From positions 72,772-136,771 of the forward strand of contig JBFHGR010000001.1 of the NCBI GenBank assembly GCA_041583015.1: a stretch of DNA of 64,000 bases, read 5' to 3'. Below are positions 9,114-16,550 of this stretch, piece by piece. The stretch is from Parvicella sp041583015. GTDB taxonomy: Bacteria; Bacteroidota; Bacteroidia; Flavobacteriales_D; Parvicellaceae. The notes beneath the pieces are model-generated. The model saw nothing but the letters and a program-made list of their open reading frames with translations, did not search any database and had not been told where the DNA came from. The translations under genes were made by a program, and so were the position numbers. Every line of letters begins with the position of its first letter. Positions within the stretch are counted from its first letter, which is position 1.

Positions 9114-11120
9114 CTACTGACCTCCTGAAGGCTTGTAATCAAAACTAAGTACTCTAAATTGTGTACGTCTATTTTTTTGGTGAGCCGCTTCAGACTCTTC
9201 TTTAGTCGCCATTTTCTCAATAGTTGCACATTCCAATCCTGGTGCTCTTGGAGTTGTTTCACCGTATCCAGCAGGGACCATTCTATCAGAAGGAATACCT
9301 TTAGATACTAAATAATCAACACAGGCTTGTGCTCTTTTCTGAGATAGTGATTTGTTATATTTATCAGAACCTCTACAATCCGTGTGCGCTTGAAGTTCAA
9401 TAACAATAGTAGGGTTTTCAATTAATGTATTATATAAATAATCCAGTGAATCTTCAGAATTGATTCTATCATCAACTAACAAAGCTGACTTATCGTATGC
9501 ATACTGAACCTCTGGAAAATCAATAACAACATCTTTAGACGCAGGTTGCATGAATAATTCCTCAATAAACTTTTTAGAATTCTCTTCACCAACTGTACTA
9601 AACTTAGATTTTGCACCTAAATACTCATCCTTAGAAACTTCTACGTTATAAGATGTTTCTTTGTTTATGTATCTATTTGATCCATTTTCATCATAAATAA
9701 ACTTACCTTCTTCATCAGTAGTTTTAACAATCTGAGAACCGTCAGAACCAACCAAAGTAATTTCAACACCAGCCAATGGCGCTTGTGTCATCTTATCCTT
9801 AACATACACTTCTAAGATAAATTTGATCTCAGGTAAATTGAATGCATATAAGTCATCTCTTCCTTTTCCATTAGGTCTACTAGAAGTAAAGTAACCTCTT
9901 TTATCATCAGAACCTTTTTCGAAAATAATTCCATAATCATGTTCTTCCGAGTTAATTGGGTATCGTAAATTTTCAACATTCCCCCATTGTTTATCTCCTG
10001 TAGATTCAGCTCTAAAAATATCTAAGCCTCCCATTCCAACATGACCATTAGAAGAAAAATACAGAACACCCTCATCTGTCAAATGTGGGAACATATCATC
10101 TCCTGAAGTATTAATAGCAGGACCTAAGTTTTTTGGAGTTCCCCAAGACTTAGCTCTTTTATCATATTCTGTCAACCATAAATCTTTTCCACCTTGACCT
10201 CCTGGCAAATCAGAAGCAAATATCATATAACTTTCACGTTTATCTAATGTAGGATGACCTGTAGACAAAGAATCTGCTCCTTCTGGCTTCAACACAATTT
10301 TAGTAGCTTGTTTCCAAGACTTCCCTTGTGGTTCAGAGAAATAGATATCACACCCAATATTTTCTTTTTTCTCTCTTGGACATCTGGTAAAATATAAAGC
10401 ATCACCTTTTGCATTTAAGTATGCTCCACCTTCATTATCTTCAGTATTAATTGTAGCAGGCAATATTTTAGGCTCATCCCACTTACCTTTATTATCTCTA
10501 GTTGTAGTCCAAAGATCCATAAAAGCCTCACCCGTTCTTTCATCAATTCCATCACCTGTTGACCCTGGTCTTGAAGAAGAGAAAATCAAAACATTGTGTT
10601 TTTTATCACCCCATGCAGGAGAATAATCATATGATTCAGTATTTAACTGTATTTCATTCTGAACAACATGTTTAGTTGGTTCATTCTTCCATTGCTGTGC
10701 TTTCTTACAAGACTCCAAACCAGACTCTGCTTCTTTCACACCAGGCTTCTTACTAAGAAACTGCTCGTAATACTTCTGAGCTTCTTTATACTCACCTTGC
10801 TGCTTCATCACTTCAGCCATATGAAATAACACAACAGGATTTGTAGCATCATACTTCAACTTCAATGCTTTTGCATAAAAAGTTTCTGCTTGTCCTGGCT
10901 CAACCATAAGCCTATAACATTCACCAATCTGGAAGTTGATTCTTGCTTTTTCCGCAGGCTTTGCTTTTACATCTGCTTTCTTATATGCTTCGATAGCAGA
11001 GAAGAATGATTCATTTCTAAAAGCATTATCTGCCTCTTTAGAAAAATTCTTTTGTGCAAACGTAGCAAAACTAGCTGTGCAACAAATTGATAAACAAACA
11101 ATTAGTCTAAAAAATTTCAT
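9114..11120 (-). CDS. OmpA-family protein with TPR, PD40 beta-propeller and carboxypeptidase-regulatory domains (PorE-like)
   Basis: The 668-residue exported protein has a signal peptide ending ...FATFAQ at about residue 23. The order of domains is TPR repeats (about 30-150), a PD40/WD40-like beta-propeller (about 160-430, repeats such as LIFSSSRPGSTGDG and LYFSSNGHVGMGG), a carboxypeptidase-regulatory/CnaB-like domain (about 435-530), and a C-terminal OmpA peptidoglycan-binding domain (about 545-668, LQAHTDCRGSDKYN). This is the order described for PorE of the T9SS, which ties the outer-membrane machinery to peptidoglycan. Bacteroidota have several paralogs of this design, so the T9SS role is likely but not certain. 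It is a single gene flanked by terminators. A T9SS role would suit the type A and B cargo proteins elsewhere in the window. Confidence 0.8.
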   Translation of the reverse strand: MKFFRLIVCLSICCTASFATFAQKNFSKEADNAFRNESFFSAIEAYKKADVKAKPAEKARINFQIGECYRLMVEPGQAETFYAKALKLKYDATNPVVLFHMAEVMKQQGEYKEAQKYYEQFLSKKPGVKEAESGLESCKKAQQWKNEPTKHVVQNEIQLNTESYDYSPAWGDKKHNVLIFSSSRPGSTGDGIDERTGEAFMDLWTTTRDNKGKWDEPKILPATINTEDNEGGAYLNAKGDALYFTRCPREKKENIGCDIYFSEPQGKSWKQATKIVLKPEGADSLSTGHPTLDKRESYMIFASDLPGGQGGKDLWLTEYDKRAKSWGTPKNLGPAINTSGDDMFPHLTDEGVLYFSSNGHVGMGGLDIFRAESTGDKQWGNVENLRYPINSEEHDYGIIFEKGSDDKRGYFTSSRPNGKGRDDLYAFNLPEIKFILEVYVKDKMTQAPLAGVEITLVGSDGSQIVKTTDEEGKFIYDENGSNRYINKETSYNVEVSKDEYLGAKSKFSTVGEENSKKFIEELFMQPASKDVVIDFPEVQYAYDKSALLVDDRINSEDSLDYLYNTLIENPTIVIELQAHTDCRGSDKYNKSLSQKRAQACVDYLVSKGIPSDRMVPAGYGETTPRAPGLECATIEKMATKEESEAAHQKNRRTQFRVLSFDYKPSGGQ

Positions 11121-11214
11121 AGTTGGTCTTTTAAATTTCCGTTGTTAGCGCTTATTTTAATCTAAACGTATTTGCGAAAATAATTATTTTATTTTAATTC
11201 CAATGAAAAAAACA

Positions 11215-11251
11215 CAAAAAAAAGAGAAGTAACTTTTTCTGTTACTCCTCT
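11215..11251 (-). terminator. Intrinsic terminator of glutamine synthetase III gene
   Basis: On the minus strand an 11-bp stem (11241-11251 with 11223-11233, one G-U pair, core GTAAC/GTTAC) closes a 7-nt loop. A T-run follows. It lies just past the glnN stop at 11260. Confidence 0.88.
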
Positions 11252-11259
11252 CATTATCA

Positions 11260-13446
11260 TTATTTAGTAAATAACAATTCTCTCAATTTTGGCAAAGGCC
11301 AAAATTCGTCACCTACAATTCTTTCTAATCGATCAGAATGATACTTAATTGTATCAAAATACTTCTTCACCTCATTACAATAAGCAAATGCCTTTTCCTC
11401 TGAATCCTCAATAGCGTTTGCCTTTTTTCTTGCTGCCGTCATTTTCTCGACAAGATGATAAAGATTATCCAAGTGACCTGCCACCTTTTCAATCAAAGCC
11501 ATCTGAACTTTACTCATCTTTTTAGCTGAGTCACCATAAAGTTCTTTCAACCCATTCGCATTATTAAGCAATTGAGATTGATATCTAATCGTTGCCGGAA
11601 TAATATTAGTATTACATATATCCCCTAATATTCTCGCTTCAATCTGCAATTTCAAAATATAATTCTCTACCTCAACCTCATGTCTCGCTTCTATTTCTCG
11701 AGCAGTCAAAATACCAAGACCTTCAAATAAAGAAATATACTCCTTGGTTTTCATAACTGCCAAAGCACTTGGTGTATCTTTAAAATTATTCAAACCTCTT
11801 TTAGCAGCTTCTTTAACCCACTCTTCTCCATATCCATTCCCCTCAAATCTAATTTTCTTAGACTCTTTAATTAGCTTTTGTAACTCTTTTAAAATAGCCT
11901 CATCCTTTTTATCTCCACTATCAATCCTTTTATCAACAGACTTTTTAAAATCATTTAATTGTTTCGCAACTATTGCATTTATTGCCACCATAGCAGACGA
12001 ACAATTAGCTGTAGAACCAACTGCTCTAAATTCAAATCTATTTCCTGTAAAAGCAAAAGGAGATGTTCTATTTCTGTCTGTATTATCCAATAATATCTGA
12101 GGAATCTTACCTATACTCAGTTTCAACTCTGTCTTTGCTTCAGGCGTCATTTTCCCAGCCTTAATTGATTTTTCCAATTTATCCAACATGTCCGACAATT
12201 GCGAACCAATAAATACAGAAATAATTGCAGGCGGTGCCTCATTAGCCCCTAGCCTATGATCATTTGACGCTGATGCTATACTCGTTCTTAAAATATCTGC
12301 ATAATCATGAATCGCCTTTATGGTATTTACAAAGAAAGTTAAGAACCTTAAATTTGTTTTCGGATTCTTTCCTGGAGATAATAAATTCACCCCTGTATTT
12401 GTTCCTAATGACCAGTTATTGTGTTTCCCACTTCCATTTACACCTGCAAAAGGTTTTTCATGAAACAAAACTCTAAAATCGTGCTTCCTAGCTATTTTCT
12501 CCATTAAATCCATTAACAATAGATTATGATCAACTGCTATATCTGCTTCCTCAAAAACGGGAGCACATTCAAATTGATTTGGAGCCACCTCATTATGTCT
12601 TGTTTTAACCGGAATCCCCAATTTCAATGCTTCAATCTCCAATTCTTGAATAAAAGCCAAAGCCCTCTCTGGAATTGACCCAAAGTAATGATCATCCAAT
12701 TGCTGTCCTTTTGCTGGCATATTTCCTACCAAAGCTCTTCCAGACATCATTAAATCAGGTCTTGCATTATACAAAGCTGCATCAACTAAGAAATACTCTT
12801 GCTCCCACCCCAACGTTGCTTTTACCTTGGTTATATCTTTGTCAAAATATTGACAAACATCTGTTGCCGCCTTATCAATACAATCTAACGCCTTCAACAA
12901 AGGCATTTTATGATCTAATGCTTCACCTGTATAAGCAATAAAAATTGTAGGTATACACAATGTTGTTCCAAGAATAAAAGCAGGAGAAGTTGGATCCCAT
13001 GCCGTATACCCTCTAGCTTCAAATGTATTTCGTATACCTCCATTAGGAAATGAAGAAGCATCTGGCTCTTGTTGAACTAAAAGACTTCCTTCAAATTGTT
13101 CAATTGCCTTACCATCCTCTATTGGAGTAAAAAATGCATCATGTTTTTCTGCCGTTGCACCTGTTAAAGGTTGAAACCAATGTGTATAATGAGTAACCCC
13201 TTTAGCCATGGCCCAATCCTTCATTGCGGTAGCAATTTGATCTGCAATATGCCGCTCAATCCTAGACCCTATTACTGTTGCTGAAACTACACTTTTAAAA
13301 GCTTCCTCCGTTAAATGAGCTCTCATGGCTGTCTTATTAAAAACATTACTACCATAATACTCCGAAACTTTTTTATCTGGCATTGCTGCGTACTTAGGTT
13401 TTCGCTCTAGCAATTCCTCTAACGCTCTAAATCTTGAAGATGACAT
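11260..13446 (-). CDS. glnN: Glutamine synthetase type III (GlnN)
   Basis: The 728-residue enzyme makes glutamine from glutamate, ammonia and ATP. Its length and the N-terminal extension typify GSIII of Bacteroidota and cyanobacteria, as opposed to the ~470-residue GSI. Recognisable motifs are LGWEQEYFLVD, KTRHNEVAPNQFECAPVF, and the signature NGSGKHNNWSLGTNTG near residue 330. The terminal FWPLPKLRELLF is family-typical. It stands alone with its own terminator. A TAnnTTTG box lies 22 nt upstream of the start (13469-13476, minus). No PII or amt gene is nearby, so nitrogen regulation cannot be read from context. Confidence 0.95.
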   Translation of the reverse strand: MSSSRFRALEELLERKPKYAAMPDKKVSEYYGSNVFNKTAMRAHLTEEAFKSVVSATVIGSRIERHIADQIATAMKDWAMAKGVTHYTHWFQPLTGATAEKHDAFFTPIEDGKAIEQFEGSLLVQQEPDASSFPNGGIRNTFEARGYTAWDPTSPAFILGTTLCIPTIFIAYTGEALDHKMPLLKALDCIDKAATDVCQYFDKDITKVKATLGWEQEYFLVDAALYNARPDLMMSGRALVGNMPAKGQQLDDHYFGSIPERALAFIQELEIEALKLGIPVKTRHNEVAPNQFECAPVFEEADIAVDHNLLLMDLMEKIARKHDFRVLFHEKPFAGVNGSGKHNNWSLGTNTGVNLLSPGKNPKTNLRFLTFFVNTIKAIHDYADILRTSIASASNDHRLGANEAPPAIISVFIGSQLSDMLDKLEKSIKAGKMTPEAKTELKLSIGKIPQILLDNTDRNRTSPFAFTGNRFEFRAVGSTANCSSAMVAINAIVAKQLNDFKKSVDKRIDSGDKKDEAILKELQKLIKESKKIRFEGNGYGEEWVKEAAKRGLNNFKDTPSALAVMKTKEYISLFEGLGILTAREIEARHEVEVENYILKLQIEARILGDICNTNIIPATIRYQSQLLNNANGLKELYGDSAKKMSKVQMALIEKVAGHLDNLYHLVEKMTAARKKANAIEDSEEKAFAYCNEVKKYFDTIKYHSDRLERIVGDEFWPLPKLRELLFTK

Positions 13447-13468
13447 ATATTTTTGGTTTAATTTCAGA

Positions 13469-13476
13469 CAAAATTA
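13469..13476 (-). promoter_or_regulatory. Candidate -7 box of glnN promoter
   Basis: The minus strand reads TAATTTTG, matching the Bacteroidota -7 consensus TAnnTTTG, 22 nt upstream of the glnN ATG at 13446. No good TTG element is seen at the expected distance upstream. Confidence 0.5.
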
Positions 13477-13511
13477 AATCATTTATCAAGAAAACACCTT
13501 AAAAAAAACTT

Positions 13512-13537
13512 TTTTTTTAGGATACCCCCTAAAAAAA
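13512..13537. terminator. AT-rich inverted repeat between CaCA gene and glnN
   Basis: Perfect 10-nt arms TTTTTTTAGG and CCTAAAAAAA surround ATACCC. It lies 47 nt past the end of the antiporter gene and 65 nt before glnN. It could be a weak terminator for tatA-CaCA or an operator for glnN. The stem is mostly A-T, so termination is uncertain. Confidence 0.4.
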
Positions 13538-13583
13538 CATAGGTTTCAATAAAAAAAATAGAAAAATTAAGCAAATAACAAAA

Positions 13584-14549
13584 TTACAACACCCCTTTTG
13601 TCTTTAAAACAACAAAAACAATATACATCACATAACTAAAAACCAATACAGCACCCTTCAACTTACCGATTTTACTACCTAAATAAAGAACTGGAACTAA
13701 CAAAAGAGAAATTCCTATCATCCACCACATATCAAAACTCATTACCGATTCTTCAACCGCAATAGGCTTCACCAAAGAAGTAATACCGAGCACAGCAAAA
13801 ATGTTAAATATATTAGAACCTATAAGATTCCCTACAGATATATCGCTTTGTTTTTTCAACGCTGCCATTATTGATGCCACCAATTCTGGCGCACTTGTTC
13901 CAAGCGCAACCACCGTAACACCTATTACACTATCACTCAAATTAAATGACCTCGCTATACCAGTTGCTCCACCAACAAACCAGTCCGATCCAAAATACAA
14001 CCCAACCAATCCTCCTAAAAGAAAAAGTACTGAAACACCTGTTGAAATAGGAGCCCCTGCCAACTCACCCACTGCTTCATCTTTTTCAACCAACTCTTTT
14101 TTAGTATTTTTCCTTGAATTTACAATTAAGTAATAGGTAAATCCAAGGAGTATTAAAACAAAAACGAGCCCCTCCCAAAATTCTAAACTAAGATTTAGAG
14201 CAAAAATATAGAATAAAAAAGTAGCAAATAGCATTATAGGAAAATCCAACTTCTTAGTTTGCTGCTCAGCAACAATAGGAAATATCATCACCGTCACACC
14301 CAAAACCAATGCCAAATTCGCAATATTAGAACCTATAACATTACCAATTGCGATTCCTGGATTCCCAGACATTGCACTTTGAATACTCACCAATAATTCT
14401 GGTGCTGAAGTTCCAAAAGAAACAACAGTCATCCCTATCACTAATGGTGAAATCTTCATAGCAGAAGACAACCCTACAGCTCCTCTAACTAGGAACTCAC
14501 CTCCTACGATAAGAATTACCAACCCTAGGATCAATAATAAAATATCCAT
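13584..14549 (-). CDS. Sodium/calcium exchanger family antiporter (CaCA, YrbG-like)
   Basis: The 321-residue inner-membrane protein has about ten hydrophobic segments and the two inverted alpha repeats that define the CaCA family. These are GTSAPELLVSIQSA near residue 50 and GTSAPELVASIMAAL near residue 215, each followed by the GNxIGSNIxN motif (GNVIGSNIANLALVLG; GNLIGSNIFNIFAVLG). These repeats carry the ion-coordinating acidic residues. Length fits the bacterial YrbG group. It starts 3 nt after tatA ends, so the two are co-transcribed. The transported ions (Na+, Ca2+ or K+) cannot be told apart from sequence. Confidence 0.9.
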   Translation of the reverse strand: MDILLLILGLVILIVGGEFLVRGAVGLSSAMKISPLVIGMTVVSFGTSAPELLVSIQSAMSGNPGIAIGNVIGSNIANLALVLGVTVMIFPIVAEQQTKKLDFPIMLFATFLFYIFALNLSLEFWEGLVFVLILLGFTYYLIVNSRKNTKKELVEKDEAVGELAGAPISTGVSVLFLLGGLVGLYFGSDWFVGGATGIARSFNLSDSVIGVTVVALGTSAPELVASIMAALKKQSDISVGNLIGSNIFNIFAVLGITSLVKPIAVEESVMSFDMWWMIGISLLLVPVLYLGSKIGKLKGAVLVFSYVMYIVFVVLKTKGVL

Positions 14550-14552
14550 TAA

Positions 14553-14807
14553 TTAAAGTTTGAATTTATTCTTGTCGATAGTCCCTTCAATATCATCCGC
14601 AATCTCCTTAATACTTGAAGTACTTTCTTTCGCTGAATTAGCTATGTCTCTCTGAATATCTTGTGTAGCATCTTTCAACTGCCTTACACCCCTACCCATA
14701 TTACGTGCAAGACTTGGTATACTATCCGCACCAAACACCATCAATACGATTAGTAAGACGACCATTATTTCGCCTCCACTTATACTATTTAAAAATAACA
14801 CTGTCAT
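14553..14807 (-). CDS. tatA: Twin-arginine translocase subunit TatA/TatE family
   Basis: The 84-residue protein has one N-terminal membrane helix (GGEIMVVLLIVLMVFG). The FG hinge follows, then an amphipathic helix (SLARNMGRGVRQLKDATQDIQ) and a polar tail, which is the TatA layout. TatA oligomers form the conduit for folded proteins exported by the Tat pathway. I place the start at the ATG at 14807. The longer frame from TTG at 14819 would begin inside the promoter box TACATTTG (14817-14824), so it is very unlikely. The gene is followed 3 nt later by the CaCA antiporter; no tatC is nearby. Confidence 0.85.
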   Translation of the reverse strand: MTVLFLNSISGGEIMVVLLIVLMVFGADSIPSLARNMGRGVRQLKDATQDIQRDIANSAKESTSSIKEIADDIEGTIDKNKFKL

Positions 14808-14816
14808 ATTCAAATA

Positions 14817-14824
14817 CAAATGTA
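14817..14824 (-). promoter_or_regulatory. Candidate -7 promoter box of tatA
   Basis: The minus strand reads TACATTTG, a full match to TAnnTTTG, ending 9 nt before the tatA ATG. The implied leader is only a few nucleotides long. Confidence 0.6.
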
Positions 14825-14858
14825 CAAAAAAAGGTCACTTAAACACAAGTGACCTTTT
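14825..14858 (-). terminator. Intrinsic terminator of mdh
   Basis: A perfect 12-bp stem (AAAAGGTCACTT 14829-14840 with AAGTGACCTTTT 14847-14858) closes a 6-nt loop. On the minus strand a run of T follows. It abuts the tatA promoter box, so the 3' end of mdh and the 5' end of tatA are packed together. Confidence 0.9.
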
Positions 14859-14879
14859 CATATATTAAAAAATAAAAAT

Positions 14880-15800
14880 CTACAACATTCCATTGACAGC
14901 TCTCACTGCTTCTGCGCTATCCATTAACTTAGCTTTTTCTGCCTCTGTCAATTCAATCTCAACGATTTTCTCAACACCATCTTTACCTATAATAACTGGA
15001 GCCCCCATACAAATATCGCTCAAGCCAAACTCACCGTCTAGCAACACAGAACAAGGTATCATCTTCTTTTGATCACAAGCAATTGCTTGAACAATAGTAG
15101 AAACTGCTGCCCCTGGAGCATACCATGCAGATGTCCCTAATAACCCCGTCAAAGTAGCACCTCCTACCTTAGTATCTTCAGCAACTTGATTCAATCTCTC
15201 TTCTGTCAAGAATTCAGAAACCGGCACTCCATTTCTTGTAGCCATCCTAGTCAAAGGCAACATTCCTTTATCACTATGAGCAGCAATCACCATTCCATCA
15301 ACATCTGAAGTAGGACACCCTAAAGCCTCAGAAAGCCTATATTTAAATCTAGCACTATCTAAAGCACCTCCCATTCCTATAATTCTATTTTTAGGCAATC
15401 CTGTAGTTTTATGCACTAAATACGCCATTGTATCCATTGGATTACTAACTACTATAATAATAACATTAGGTGAATGCTCCAATAAACTAGCAGCAACAGA
15501 TTTAACAATTCCAGCATTAATACCAATCAATTCCTCTCTAGTCATTCCTGGCTTACGTGGAATACCACTTGTAATCACCGCAACATCACTACCTGCTGTT
15601 TTAGAATAATCACTAGTACTACCAGTAATCTTAGTATCAAATCCATTTAACGATGCACATTGCATTAAATCCATTGCCTTTCCTTCCGCAAAACCCTCCT
15701 TAATGTCTACTATTACAACTTCTGAAGCGAAGTTTTTCATTGCAATGTACTCTGTACAACTTGCACCTACAGCACCTGCTCCTACTACAGTAACTTTCAT
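14880..15800 (-). CDS. mdh: Malate dehydrogenase
   Basis: The 306-residue NAD-dependent enzyme interconverts malate and oxaloacetate in the TCA cycle. It belongs to the LDH-like MDH group found in Bacteroidota. The Rossmann loop is GAGAVGASC at 7-15 and Asp in VVIVDIKEG binds the adenosine ribose. The mobile loop is IPRKPGMTREEL near residue 80, and the NPMDTM motif and catalytic His in AAHSDKGMLPL are present. The Arg in RKPGM is as expected for malate rather than lactate. It stands alone, read away from the ECF sigma gene, with its own terminator. Confidence 0.95.
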   Translation of the reverse strand: MKVTVVGAGAVGASCTEYIAMKNFASEVVIVDIKEGFAEGKAMDLMQCASLNGFDTKITGSTSDYSKTAGSDVAVITSGIPRKPGMTREELIGINAGIVKSVAASLLEHSPNVIIIVVSNPMDTMAYLVHKTTGLPKNRIIGMGGALDSARFKYRLSEALGCPTSDVDGMVIAAHSDKGMLPLTRMATRNGVPVSEFLTEERLNQVAEDTKVGGATLTGLLGTSAWYAPGAAVSTIVQAIACDQKKMIPCSVLLDGEFGLSDICMGAPVIIGKDGVEKIVEIELTEAEKAKLMDSAEAVRAVNGML

Positions 15801-15843
15801 ATCTTTATTAAATTATGTGTTAATTAATTTTGTTTAATCTGGT

Positions 15844-15915
15844 TACGAAGTTAAAAAATATGAAGAGACTACCTTCAAAAGCAACTGATTTTTTCAAACA
15901 AATTTTAACTTCGTA
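15844..15915. promoter_or_regulatory. Divergent control region with 13-nt inverted repeat
   Basis: TACGAAGTTAAAA (15844-15856) and TTTTAACTTCGTA (15903-15915) are exact inverted copies 46 nt apart, between mdh (minus) and the sigma gene (plus). Each arm holds TAACTTCG, one base off TAnnTTTG and pointing outward toward its gene. The arms may be the two divergent promoters or a shared operator. Confidence 0.45.
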
Positions 15916-15934
15916 CAATTATTTTCATAAAAAA

Positions 15935-15960
15935 GGCAACCTTTAACAAACTAAGCGTTT
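15935..15960 (+). promoter_or_regulatory. Candidate ECF-type promoter of the sigma/adhesin operon
   Basis: GGCAACCTTT (15935-15944) has the AAC core typical of ECF -35 elements. GCGTTT (15955-15960) has the CGT core typical of ECF -10 elements. AAC and CGT are 15 nt apart. The expected transcription start falls near 15966, 12 nt before the ATG. Confidence 0.5.
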
Positions 15961-15977
15961 TACACTTGAAACAAAAA

Positions 15978-16550
15978 ATGAAGTCAAGCGAAAGAGATCT
16001 CAAAGAATGGATAGACGGGTGCAAGAAAAATGACCGTTATAGCCAGCGTAAAATCTATGAGCACCTCTATAGTCCTATGATGATTGTTTGCCTCCGGTAT
16101 GCGGATGACAGACAAGAAGCTAGTGACATTTTGCAAGATGCGTTTTTAAAGGTCTTTGACAAAATTAGATTATATAACGATGAAGGATCGTTTGAAGGAT
16201 GGGTTAGACGTATTATCGTAAACACATCCATTGATGCTATCAGGAAAAAGAAAAAAGAAATTCTCTCAGATGATACTTCTATATATCAAGATAGCGCAAT
16301 AGACGATAACGAAAATGAAGACACCTCTCCTTACGAAGGAATCAATGTCAATGATGTAGTTATTGCTATGCAACAATTATCTCCTGTATATCAAGCAGTA
16401 TTTAACATGTATGTAATGGACGGATTAACACATCAGGAAATTGCAAATGAGTTAAACATTAGTGTAGGAACCTCAAAATCTAATTTATCAAAGGCTCGGC
16501 AAAAGATAAAAAAAATATTAATAGAGAAATTGCAAAGCAATGAGTATTAA
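15978..16550 (+). CDS. ECF-type RNA polymerase sigma factor
   Basis: The 190-residue protein has only sigma regions 2 and 4, as in ECF factors. Region 2 (about residues 15-90) contains YADDRQEASDILQDAFLKVF and SFEGWVRRIIVNTSIDAIRK. Region 4 (about 128-185) contains LSPVYQAVFNMYVMDGLTHQ and the helix-turn-helix NELNISVGTSKSNLSKAR. I start at the ATG at 15978. A TTG at 15966 would add four residues but falls where an ECF promoter would start the transcript. It overlaps the next gene by 11 nt, the standard layout for a sigma/anti-sigma pair. The closest resemblance is to the sigma factors (SigP-like) that Bacteroidota use for surface and T9SS genes. Autoregulation is inferred from the promoter motif. 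Confidence 0.9.
   Translation: MKSSERDLKEWIDGCKKNDRYSQRKIYEHLYSPMMIVCLRYADDRQEASDILQDAFLKVFDKIRLYNDEGSFEGWVRRIIVNTSIDAIRKKKKEILSDDTSIYQDSAIDDNENEDTSPYEGINVNDVVIAMQQLSPVYQAVFNMYVMDGLTHQEIANELNISVGTSKSNLSKARQKIKKILIEKLQSNEY

Noticed and set aside
15966..15977. TTG start of the sigma gene, four codons before the ATG.
   Set aside because: It coincides with the expected transcription start of the ECF-like promoter, and the ATG at 15978 gives a normal N-terminus.
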